The notes under the pieces: model-generated | Seen by the model: the letters and a program-made list of their open reading frames with translations, nothing else | Databases searched by the model: none | Told to the model about the DNA's origin: nothing | Source: SVTX01 sp045602385 | GTDB lineage: Bacteria > Bacillota > Clostridia > Oscillospirales > CAG-272 | NCBI GenBank assembly: GCA_045602385.1 | Contig: JAZSBL010000010.1 | Coordinates: 1 to 64,000, forward strand | DNA length: 64,000 bases | Direction: 5' to 3' | Program-made: the position numbers and the translations under genes | Part shown: piece by piece, positions 15,832 to 22,710 of the stretch | How positions within the stretch are numbered: the stretch's first letter is position 1 | Layout: each line of letters begins with the position of its first letter

Positions 15832-16578
15832 ATGGGTAAATCAAACGTTATCGGAATAATAATATTTTTGGTCGTATCTGTACTTTGCCTGGGCATGCTT
15901 GCCTTTCTTCTTGGCAGCTTTTATCTCCCGCCTGCGGCAAACACCGCGGCAAGCGCATTCCCATCCGGATACACGACTGTTATAATAGACGCCGGGCACG
16001 GCGGAGAGGACGGCGGTACGTCAAGCGCGGCGGGACTTGTCGAAAAGGATGTAAACCTTGACATTGCAAAAAAGCTTGCGGCGATGCTTCGGGCACACGG
16101 AATAAACGTAGTCATGACACGAGAGGACGACAGACTTCTTTATGACCGCGACATCGACTTTCACGGACGAAAGAAAAAGCTTGACATGGCGGCAAGGCTG
16201 AACGTTATGACGTCGGCAGAAAACGCTGTATTTATCAGCATACATATGAACTCATATTCAAGCCCGCAGTACTCCGGTCTCCAGGTCTGGTATTCGCAAA
16301 ACAATGCCGACTCCGAGGTGTTGGCAAATGTAATACAGGCGGGAAACAAGACTCTGCTTCAGCCCGACAACAAAAGAAAAATAAAGAGCGCGACAAGCGC
16401 TATATTTTTGCTTGACAAGGCTACCTGCCCCGCAGTGCTTGTAGAGTGCGGATTCCTTTCAAACCCCGCCGAGGCGGCAGAATTTGAAACAAATGAGTAC
16501 AGGCAAAAAGTAGCCTTGACCCTGTGCTCGTCAATATTGGATTTCCTTTACGCAAAAAAAGAAGATCCGCAACGTTAA
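15832..16578 (+). CDS. Membrane-anchored N-acetylmuramoyl-L-alanine amidase, CwlD-like
   Basis: 248 residues. An N-terminal membrane segment (about 7-32) anchors or exports the protein. The Amidase_3 domain follows: zinc ligands in IDAGHGGEDGG (His56), GLVEKDVNL (Glu71) and ISIHMN, and the catalytic Glu in VECGFLSN. It removes stem peptides from muramic acid. Size and single-domain form resemble CwlD, which acts in spore cortex muramic-lactam formation, but a vegetative role cannot be excluded. No clear sigma-A promoter is seen upstream, compatible with a sporulation sigma factor. Confidence 0.85.
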   Translation: MGKSNVIGIIIFLVVSVLCLGMLAFLLGSFYLPPAANTAASAFPSGYTTVIIDAGHGGEDGGTSSAAGLVEKDVNLDIAKKLAAMLRAHGINVVMTREDDRLLYDRDIDFHGRKKKLDMAARLNVMTSAENAVFISIHMNSYSSPQYSGLQVWYSQNNADSEVLANVIQAGNKTLLQPDNKRKIKSATSAIFLLDKATCPAVLVECGFLSNPAEAAEFETNEYRQKVALTLCSSILDFLYAKKEDPQR

Positions 16579-16588
16579 TTGCGGATCT
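16563..16588. terminator. Bidirectional terminator, overlapping the amidase 3' end
   Basis: AGATCCGCAA (16563-16572) / TTGCGGATCT (16579-16588). The left arm lies inside the last codons of the amidase gene. It also serves the convergent pseudouridine synthase gene. Confidence 0.85.
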
Positions 16589-16593
16589 CCCTT

Positions 16594-17262
16594 TTATTTA
16601 TTGAATAATTCCCACGGATATTCTTCGGGCGGATCGCTTTCTGCCACGACCTGCTTTTTCGTCTGCGGATGGACAAATTCCACCTTGTGTGACCATAGAG
16701 CCATGCTTGCCCTGTTATCGCGGCTGCCGTACTTCCCGTCCCCGACAAGCGGCATTTTTCGCGATGCGAATTGCACTCTTATCTGGTGTGTTCTGCCTGT
16801 GATGAGCTCTATCTCAAGCAAGGAATATTTTTCGCCGTTCTCTTTTGTTGCAGTGGATAATAGACGGTAATTTAAGATGGCTTCCTTTACTCCCGCGCGC
16901 TTTTTATCGGTTACGTAGGACTTGTTTTTTATCTTGTCGTGGAAAAGAAGGTCGCGCATCTCGCCCGCCTTCTCCTCGGGCTCACCGTGAACTACCGCAA
17001 GGTAGATCTTTTTGTATTCCGCAGACTGAACGAGCGCGGAAAGCTTGCCCGTCATATCCCGGCGCTTGGAGTATATCATCGCGCCCCCCGTCGCCGTATC
17101 AAGACGATGGACAAGACCGACAAAGCTCTCCTCGCCCTTCTCGGCACGGTATTCTTCAAGCAGAGAAAGCATATCCTCTCCGCCCTTACTGCTCCTTTGC
17201 GACTCAACGCCAACCGGCTTCTCACAAACAAGCAAATATTTATCCTCGTAAAGTATTTTCAC
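16594..17262 (-). CDS. RluA-family pseudouridine synthase
   Basis: 222 residues; no S4 domain. The catalytic motif is HRLDTATGG, followed by GRTHQIRVQFA and PLVGDGKYG. It modifies a uridine in rRNA or tRNA; the target is not predictable. A GTG start at 17262, with GGAG 6 nt upstream, is preferred over the TTG four codons earlier. It is a single-gene unit whose promoter abuts the tandem repeats upstream. Confidence 0.87.
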   Translation of the reverse strand: MKILYEDKYLLVCEKPVGVESQRSSKGGEDMLSLLEEYRAEKGEESFVGLVHRLDTATGGAMIYSKRRDMTGKLSALVQSAEYKKIYLAVVHGEPEEKAGEMRDLLFHDKIKNKSYVTDKKRAGVKEAILNYRLLSTATKENGEKYSLLEIELITGRTHQIRVQFASRKMPLVGDGKYGSRDNRASMALWSHKVEFVHPQTKKQVVAESDPPEEYPWELFNK

Positions 17263-17293
17263 TGTTTTCTCCAAATTATAGAATTACAAAAAG

Positions 17294-17322
17294 ATTATAC
17301 CACTAACCTTCAAAAAAATCAA
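17294..17322 (-). promoter_or_regulatory. Promoter of the RluA-family gene
   Basis: On the minus strand: TTGATT (17317-17322), 17 nt, TATAAT (17294-17299). The first 116-bp repeat begins at the next base (17323). Confidence 0.7.
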
Positions 17323-17438
17323 GACCTTTCAGTTTTGTCGTAGGCTAGGCGCACCGCAGGAAACCAAGCGCAGGCGTAGTATACCTACGTCAAGCTGTTT
17401 CCGAGGAGCAACAACGCATACGGCAAAAATGACAGGTC
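17323..17438. repeat. Structured 116-bp repeat, copy 1
   Basis: Ends are imperfect inverted repeats: GACCTTTCAGTTTTGTCG and CGGCAAAAATGACAGGTC. Inside, GGAAAC pairs with GTTTCC, and CGTAG pairs with CTACG around a TATAC loop. Blocks shared with copy 2 include AGGCGCACCGCAG and CGAGGAGCAAC. No ORF is present. It could be a small non-autonomous mobile element or a structured RNA. Confidence 0.75.
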
Positions 17439-17458
17439 GCCAATCTTAAGTGAAACAA

Positions 17459-17574
17459 GACCCTTGAAAATTTCGTCAGACAAGGCGCACCGCAGAGGGC
17501 AAAGCGAAGGCTTACTATACGTAAGTCGAGCTGCCATCGAGGAGCAACGACGTATCACGGAATTTTCAAGGGTC
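17459..17574. repeat. Structured 116-bp repeat, copy 2
   Basis: Same length and orientation as copy 1, with a 20-bp spacer between them. Ends GACCCTTGAAAATTTCG and CGGAATTTTCAAGGGTC are nearly perfect inverted repeats. Inside, GGCA pairs with TGCC and CTTAC pairs with GTAAG. The central stem differs from copy 1 at both sides of each changed pair, which keeps the pairing. The rest of 17275-17633 holds only the promoter and terminator listed. Confidence 0.75.
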
Positions 17575-17584
17575 GCAAACAAAC

Positions 17585-17621
17585 AAATAGAGGGTGCGGG
17601 ATAAACCCACACCCTCTATTT
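17585..17621 (-). terminator. Terminator of rplU-prp-rpmA
   Basis: AAATAGAGGGTG-CGGG / CCCA-CACCCTCTATTT, a long stem 13 nt after the rpmA stop, with T-rich sequence following on the minus strand. Confidence 0.9.
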
Positions 17622-17633
17622 AGTAACCAAGAA

Positions 17634-17912
17634 TTAGTCAGCGTATACGCTAACCTGCTTCTTTCCGCCAACCTTATGCTCAAACTTTACCTTACCGTCG
17701 ATAAGAGCGAAGAGTGTGTCATCCTTACCGATACCAACGTTGTTACCGGGATGGATAGCTGTTCCTCTCTGTCTTACGATAATGTTGCCGGCTACAACTG
17801 CCTGACCGTCAGCTCTCTTAACGCCAAGGCGCTTGGACTCACTGTCACGACCGTTCTTTGTAGAACCGACACCCTTCTTATGAGCAAAGAATTGTAAACT
17901 AAGCTTTACCAT
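17634..17912 (-). CDS. rpmA: Ribosomal protein bL27 with cleavable N-terminus
   Basis: 92 residues. Large-subunit protein near the peptidyl transferase centre. The start reads MVKLSLQFFAHKKGVGST: the Bacillota-type extension, which is removed after LQFF by Prp. The prp gene is next to it. CAGGAGG precedes the ATG. Confidence 0.97.
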   Translation of the reverse strand: MVKLSLQFFAHKKGVGSTKNGRDSESKRLGVKRADGQAVVAGNIIVRQRGTAIHPGNNVGIGKDDTLFALIDGKVKFEHKVGGKKQVSVYAD

Positions 17913-17952
17913 TATCTTTACCTCCTGAATGTTTTAAGTTAAGTTGTCCGTC

Positions 17953-18315
17953 TTATTCGTCATAAGCACGGTCCTCGATGGATACATCGAGAAAATCGTA
18001 ATACTCCTCGATAAGATCCTCGATCTGCTTGTAGTATGCAAGGAATATTCCCGATACCGCATATCTCTTAAGCTCGTCTTCCTCAAACTCGGGAAGCGCA
18101 GCCTTTGATCTTACTCGGATGTTTGTAGTTTCTTCATCAATATCGTAGTCGATAGATGAAGCATAAGCTACCTCTACGGTGTTGATTATCAGCATCGTCA
18201 TCGCAGACAGCGCCGCACAGAGAACGTCGTCTCCCTCGGTGCCAAAGCCTGTGTGACCCTGCTCCTCAAATCCGTAGAAAATGCCGTCACTGCGAAAAAA
18301 AACTATTTTCGTCAT
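17953..18315 (-). CDS. prp: Ribosomal-processing cysteine protease Prp
   Basis: 120 residues. It trims the N-terminal extension of L27 during ribosome assembly. The catalytic pair is His21 (GHTGFG) and Cys33 (DVLCAALS). It sits between rplU and rpmA, the conserved place. The ribosome binding site is weak and the gap to rplU is 5 nt, so translational coupling to rplU is likely. Confidence 0.95.
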   Translation of the reverse strand: MTKIVFFRSDGIFYGFEEQGHTGFGTEGDDVLCAALSAMTMLIINTVEVAYASSIDYDIDEETTNIRVRSKAALPEFEEDELKRYAVSGIFLAYYKQIEDLIEEYYDFLDVSIEDRAYDE

Positions 18316-18320
18316 AGTGA

Positions 18321-18632
18321 TCAGCCCACGATGGATGTGATCTGAACCTTGGTATAAGGCTGTCTGTGACCGATCTTCTTCTTGGAGTCCTTCTTGGACT
18401 TGTACTTAAGAACATAGATCTTCTTGCCCTTACCGTTCTTTACTACAGTACCCTTTACAACTGCACCCTCAACAACAGGTGTACCTGCCTTAAAGCCTGC
18501 CTCTGTGGAAACTGCAACGACCTTATCGAATACGATCTCGTCGTTCTCTGCGCAGTCAAGCTTCTCAACAAAGATAATATCCTGCTCTGTTACCTTGTAC
18601 TGCTTTCCGCCGGTTTCGATTATTGCAAACAC
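18321..18632 (-). CDS. rplU: Ribosomal protein bL21
   Basis: 103 residues from a GTG start (FAIIETGGKQYKV follows). Large-subunit protein that binds 23S rRNA. AGAGGTGC lies just upstream of the GTG, so this start is preferred over an open 19-codon extension with no good ribosome binding site. First gene of rplU-prp-rpmA. Confidence 0.95.
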   Translation of the reverse strand: MFAIIETGGKQYKVTEQDIIFVEKLDCAENDEIVFDKVVAVSTEAGFKAGTPVVEGAVVKGTVVKNGKGKKIYVLKYKSKKDSKKKIGHRQPYTKVQITSIVG

Positions 18633-18639
18633 GAAAAGC

Positions 18640-18712
18640 ACCTCTCTTTCATAAAGTCTCGCTATGATGGCGGCGCCTTTTGGGCGCACTTAAAAGAGCC
18701 ATTTTTATGCGG
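18640..18712 (-). promoter_or_regulatory. Structured leader of rplU, candidate L21 leader
   Basis: The transcript leader has a strong GCGCC-CAAAA-GGCGC hairpin (18674-18688) and a smaller upstream element. Bacillota commonly have an L21 leader RNA here; I see structure but cannot confirm the consensus. Confidence 0.4.
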
Positions 18713-18718
18713 CACATT

Positions 18719-18747
18719 ATTATAACACTCAAAACCTTGTTTGTCAA
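18719..18747 (-). promoter_or_regulatory. Promoter of rplU-prp-rpmA
   Basis: On the minus strand: TTGACA (18742-18747), 17 nt, TATAAT (18719-18724). Confidence 0.85.
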
Positions 18748-18794
18748 TAGTTTTTTCAAAACTTTCTTATATTTTTATATTTTTTCTTTTTGTA

Positions 18795-18823
18795 TTGACA
18801 AACTCTTTATTCTATCCTATAAT
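18795..18823 (+). promoter_or_regulatory. Promoter of the ROK-like gene
   Basis: TTGACA (18795-18800), 17 nt, TATAAT (18818-18823). Confidence 0.85.
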
Positions 18824-18850
18824 TTGGGTATATTATACGTCTTGTGGTGA

Positions 18851-19867
18851 ATGTTTATGTCAAAATTCAAAAGAAAGATCTTAAAGGTCAGGCAGCCCCT
18901 GCTTGATAAACTGATTTGCGAATATATTTCGGGACACGCGCCCTCGCGTTCATCGACCGCCGCCGCTTGCTCCGTCAGCACGGTGACCTCGGGAAAGGTA
19001 GCAAACGCACTTACCGAGTGTGGGTTTATGGACAGCCGCGTGTTTTCAAAGGGTGAAGAGCGTCCCTCTGCTCACCTGCTTTTCAACGACAGATCTTCTG
19101 TACTGATATTTGACCTGTCCTCATCGACGTATAAAATGTGCGTGGTAAATCCCGGCGGTCGTATTCTTTTAAGTCTTTCCCACGTCTATGACCCCGAAAT
19201 ATCCTTTGAAGACAATCTCTATATCTTTATATCCCGCAACGGTCTCAAGCTAAAGCAGTCAAGACTTGAGTTTGCCGCCATCTCGGTATTATACGCTGAC
19301 GAGGGACAGAGAGAATCATGCTTTTTACCATCCGTCAAAATAAGCGACTACGTAAATAGCGTAATATACACCATTTTAGGCAAGCGAGTTACTTCAAATC
19401 TTACGGTATCATCTGCTATAGGAGAGGCGGTACGATTCAAGGCAATAGAGCTTGATAATTCCCATGGCGGCATTTCATCAATATTTATAGGAAGCCGTAT
19501 TTCTTCTTTCCATGTATATCCGAGCGGATCCGTAACGGTATGCTCTCCCGAAAGTGTTATACCCCGTGAGGAGCTGCCTGATACCGTCGGTCTTCGCTTT
19601 ATATCGAAGGAAAAGACGGATCTTTTGTTCATTCGCATTGCGGACTTTATGGCTGCCGCATTTACGCCGTCGGTTTTACTGCTTGGATCAGATATCCTTT
19701 CTCCCGACAATGAAACTGCCGACAAGATCTATCGCAAATTTATCCTTACAGGTCGCCCCGTGCCGGTCATATACACCAGAAACGAAAGTTTTCCTCTTGA
19801 ATATATCGGCGCGTCCCGCTATACTCTGCTTTCGGTCATCAAAAAATACATTATTTCCGATACATAA
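18851..19867 (+). CDS. ROK-like protein with N-terminal helix-turn-helix, divergent
   Basis: 338 residues. Residues about 15-60 look like the winged helix-turn-helix of ROK repressors. Then VLIFDLSSSTYKMCVVNPGGRI (about 85-106) resembles the first strand pair of the sugar-kinase/ROK fold. The glycine-rich ATP loops, the catalytic Asp region and the zinc-binding Cys motif of active ROK kinases are not seen, so if homologous it is a non-catalytic regulator. A second ATG lies two codons downstream (18857). Single gene with its own promoter and a shared terminator; its target is unknown. Confidence 0.5.
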   Translation: MFMSKFKRKILKVRQPLLDKLICEYISGHAPSRSSTAAACSVSTVTSGKVANALTECGFMDSRVFSKGEERPSAHLLFNDRSSVLIFDLSSSTYKMCVVNPGGRILLSLSHVYDPEISFEDNLYIFISRNGLKLKQSRLEFAAISVLYADEGQRESCFLPSVKISDYVNSVIYTILGKRVTSNLTVSSAIGEAVRFKAIELDNSHGGISSIFIGSRISSFHVYPSGSVTVCSPESVIPREELPDTVGLRFISKEKTDLLFIRIADFMAAAFTPSVLLLGSDILSPDNETADKIYRKFILTGRPVPVIYTRNESFPLEYIGASRYTLLSVIKKYIISDT

Positions 19868-19872
19868 AAAAC

Positions 19873-19904
19873 ATAGGAGAGTCGAGATTTCTCGACTCTC
19901 CTAT
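19873..19904. terminator. Bidirectional terminator
   Basis: ATAGGAGAGTCGAG / CTCGACTCTCCTAT, a perfect 14-bp stem with a 4-nt loop, between the ROK-like gene (+) and rplS (-). Confidence 0.93.
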
Positions 19905-19921
19905 ATTTTAGACAAAGAATA

Positions 19922-20269
19922 TTACTTTGAAAGATCTTCCTTAACCTTAGAAGCCTTACCAACTCTTCCGCGGAGGTAGTAGAGCTTAGCGCGGCGAACC
20001 TTACCCTTGCGGATAACGTCAACAGCTACTACGTTGGGAGAGTGGAGGGGGAATGTCTTTTCAACACCGCATCCGTAAGCGATTCTTCTAACTGTGAAGG
20101 TAGAAGAGATGCCGCCCTCGTGCTTTGCGATAACAGTACCCTCGTACATCTGAATTCTTTCTCTTGTACCCTCTACGATCTTGTTGTGTACACGAACTGT
20201 GTCACCAATGTTGAACTGGGGTATCTCTGTTTTGAGTTGCTCGTTTGTAAAAGCCTTAATAAGATCCAT
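19922..20269 (-). CDS. rplS: Ribosomal protein bL19
   Basis: 115 residues, normal length. Large-subunit protein at the subunit interface. FNIGDTVRVHNKI and the basic C-terminus RRAKLYYLRGR are typical. GGAGGG precedes the ATG; single-gene unit. Confidence 0.97.
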   Translation of the reverse strand: MDLIKAFTNEQLKTEIPQFNIGDTVRVHNKIVEGTRERIQMYEGTVIAKHEGGISSTFTVRRIAYGCGVEKTFPLHSPNVVAVDVIRKGKVRRAKLYYLRGRVGKASKVKEDLSK

Positions 20270-20279
20270 CTTAAAAGCC

Positions 20280-20352
20280 CTCCTTCAAAATCCGGATGTT
20301 CTTGCGAGCATTGCAGCGGACCACCCTTAAAATAATGCGTTTTCACACGCGG
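20280..20352 (-). promoter_or_regulatory. Structured leader of rplS
   Basis: The 70-nt leader contains short pairing segments (GCGTG/CACGC; TCCG/CGGA) before the ribosome binding site. A leader that binds L19 is known in some Bacillota; I see only suggestive structure. Confidence 0.3.
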
Positions 20353-20357
20353 AATTG

Positions 20358-20386
20358 ATTATACCATAAATCTTGCTTTTTTGCAA
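20358..20386 (-). promoter_or_regulatory. Promoter of rplS
   Basis: On the minus strand: TTGCAA (20381-20386), 17 nt, TATAAT (20358-20363). The -35 region lies in a CTTGC/GCAAG palindrome (20372-20387). Confidence 0.75.
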
Positions 20387-20421
20387 GATAATTACAAAAA
20401 TATTTGTGAACTAATTGTAAA

Positions 20422-21867
20422 TTATTCGGCAGTCGTTCCCTTTTTACGTCTCATTGAAACAAGAACGTCGCGGCAACCAAGGAAAATATCCTTTCCGTTC
20501 ATTACAATGCTAACTAAAAGCAATCCGCCCGCTACTGCGATTCCTTTAATATCACTTCCCCACACGGTCATCACCGCGGCAATCGCGGTTATAAGAAATG
20601 TGTTGATAATAAGCCTTATCGGGTAGAGCTTGAACGCGATAAATTTCTTCATGGTCAAGGCTCTTATTACAAATACCGCAAAATAGCTTATATAGGTTGC
20701 AATAGACGCTCCTATCGCTCCGCCGAGGATCCCCTCGCTTGGAATAAGGATTATATTGAGCGCGATATTGAGCGCCGCGCCGATAAGTGACGTCCATAGG
20801 GACATTGATGTCCTCTTGACGGTAAAATACGCGCTTCCGAGGAAGGTATCAAGCGCAGTAAACACCGTTGCCGCAGAGAGTATCGGTATGAACATCCATG
20901 CCGCAAAATAGCTTTCCGCAAAAAGAATTTTGGCAAAGATCTGCGCGCCCACGGCGAGCATTCCGCCGCCTGCAAACATTACCGCGATATAATACTTAAA
21001 TACTCCCGAGTAAAACCTTGAGCAGGTGTCCCTGTCACCTGACTCGGCTACTGCCGAGAGCTTCCACGCGTCGTTGAATATAACGACGACGTAGGTCAAA
21101 AGCGTAGGTATTTTATATGCCGCGGCATATAGTCCGTTCATCTCGTCCGAGCAGAAGTATGCGACCATATATCTATCCGACACGCCCGTGATCCACCAGA
21201 ATACCGTTGACGGTATCAGCGGCAGGCAGAAACGCAAAAGGTCCTTCAATATTGCCTTATCGATCTTCTTGGGCATAAAGGCGCGATAAAGCCTTGCCGT
21301 GAATACAAGGAAGATTGTGGAGAGAAAATCCGCCAACACTATTGACAGAACGTAACCGTTTATGCCCATATTGAATCCGACAAGGAACAGAATATTGAGC
21401 AGTACCGTAAGCATGGTGTTAAGCACACCCTGTCCTGCAAAAAGCTTGGTCCTTCCTATCGCGCAGACGTACTGGGAGCAGACCGAATGTATATTTGACG
21501 CCAACACGTAAAGTATGATAAGCCAGATATAATCGGTAAAGTACTTAATGAGATTAAGAAGCGGTGAGAGCGCCAGAAATACCGCTCCGCCAACAAGCAT
21601 GAGCAATACACCGTTGGTAAAAAAGGCTTCCTTATCTACGTTTTTCTCTGCCGCGCCGCGGAATATTCCCTCACTTACTCCAAGACAGGCTATCGGGATA
21701 AGCAGATTGCAGAGATTAGTAATAAGGTCTGCGGTACTGTACTGTGCGCTTGTCAGATAGGACGTATAGAACGGGAGCATGAAAATAACGATAAGCTTGG
21801 ATACAAACTTACCTACCGTAAATATTAAAGTGTTGGAAAACAGCTTCTTATATTTGTTCTCTTTCAT
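20422..21867 (-). CDS. MOP-superfamily polysaccharide/lipid flippase
   Basis: 481 residues with about 12-14 hydrophobic segments. It resembles Wzx/RfbX-type flippases that move lipid-linked sugars across the membrane (GKFVSKLIVIFMLPFYTSYL at the N-terminus is typical). The substrate is unknown; no polysaccharide synthesis genes lie nearby. The ribosome binding site is weak. It lies after the yebC terminator, with no clear promoter of its own. A second MOP-family protein (SpoVB type) is at 45787-47388. Confidence 0.85.
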   Translation of the reverse strand: MKENKYKKLFSNTLIFTVGKFVSKLIVIFMLPFYTSYLTSAQYSTADLITNLCNLLIPIACLGVSEGIFRGAAEKNVDKEAFFTNGVLLMLVGGAVFLALSPLLNLIKYFTDYIWLIILYVLASNIHSVCSQYVCAIGRTKLFAGQGVLNTMLTVLLNILFLVGFNMGINGYVLSIVLADFLSTIFLVFTARLYRAFMPKKIDKAILKDLLRFCLPLIPSTVFWWITGVSDRYMVAYFCSDEMNGLYAAAYKIPTLLTYVVVIFNDAWKLSAVAESGDRDTCSRFYSGVFKYYIAVMFAGGGMLAVGAQIFAKILFAESYFAAWMFIPILSAATVFTALDTFLGSAYFTVKRTSMSLWTSLIGAALNIALNIILIPSEGILGGAIGASIATYISYFAVFVIRALTMKKFIAFKLYPIRLIINTFLITAIAAVMTVWGSDIKGIAVAGGLLLVSIVMNGKDIFLGCRDVLVSMRRKKGTTAE

Positions 21868-21893
21868 GCGTCCACTTCCGTTTTATTTATTTT

Positions 21894-21922
21894 ACAAGGA
21901 AGCCCGTCAAGGGCTTCCTTGT
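21894..21922 (-). terminator. Terminator of argS-yebC
   Basis: ACAAGGAAGCCC / GGGCTTCCTTGT around GTCAA, 14 nt after the yebC stop. Confidence 0.85.
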
Positions 21923-21936
21923 TGTCGTTATTCGAT

Positions 21937-22671
21937 TTACTGTGCGGGGTTCTCCCAGTTGTGGTATACCTCAAGAACGTCGTCGTCCTCCTCAAGCTTC
22001 TCGATAAGAAGGCTCATGAACTTGATGTCGTCCTCGTTGTCGAGGTTTACGTATGTTGTGGGAACCTTTGTGGTCTCCGCAGACTCAAGGGTATATCCCT
22101 CCGCCTTAAGCGCGTCCGCGATAGCGTATACGTCGTCGGTGGTCGTGTAGATCTCGAAAACTCCGTCCTCACCGGAGAAGTCCTCAGCGCCCGCCTCAAG
22201 GGCAGTTTCCATAAGCTTATCCTCGTCGATCTCGCCGTCCTCGTCCATGATAACGATAACGCCCTTATCCTCGAACATAAAGCTTACGCAGCCTGTCTGA
22301 CCCATATTTCCGTGGTACTTGGAGAAATAGGAACGGACATTACCCGCAGTTCTGTTTCTGTTGTCTGTAGCCGCCTCAACGATAACTGCGATTCCCGCAG
22401 GTCCGTAGCCCTCGTATACTACCTCCTCGTATGCCTCTCCGCCGCCGCCGAGAGCCTTTTTGATGGTTCTCTCGATGTTGTCGTTAGGTACGTTGTTCGC
22501 CTTTGCCTTCTGGATAAGATCACGAAGCTTGGAGTTGGATGCGGGATCTCCGCCGCCTTCCTTAACCGCAACCGTAATTTCCTTACCTATTCTTGTAAAT
22601 ACCTTGGCACGAGCTGCGTCGGTCTTTTCCTTTTTGTGCTTTATGTTAGCCCATTTGCTATGTCCTGACAT
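21937..22671 (-). CDS. yebC: YebC/TACO1-family translation or regulatory factor
   Basis: 244 residues. MSGHSKWANIKHKK is the family start. Long annotated as DNA-binding regulators; recent work on the family points to a role in translation of difficult sequences. Three-domain layout and length are normal; C-terminal DDVLEVYHNWENP. GAAAGGA precedes the ATG. It lies 39 nt after argS and is probably co-transcribed. Confidence 0.94.
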   Translation of the reverse strand: MSGHSKWANIKHKKEKTDAARAKVFTRIGKEITVAVKEGGGDPASNSKLRDLIQKAKANNVPNDNIERTIKKALGGGGEAYEEVVYEGYGPAGIAVIVEAATDNRNRTAGNVRSYFSKYHGNMGQTGCVSFMFEDKGVIVIMDEDGEIDEDKLMETALEAGAEDFSGEDGVFEIYTTTDDVYAIADALKAEGYTLESAETTKVPTTYVNLDNEDDIKFMSLLIEKLEEDDDVLEVYHNWENPAQ

Positions 22672-22710
22672 GTCTTTATATTCCTTTCAATTATTAACTT
22701 TGACCTGTAA

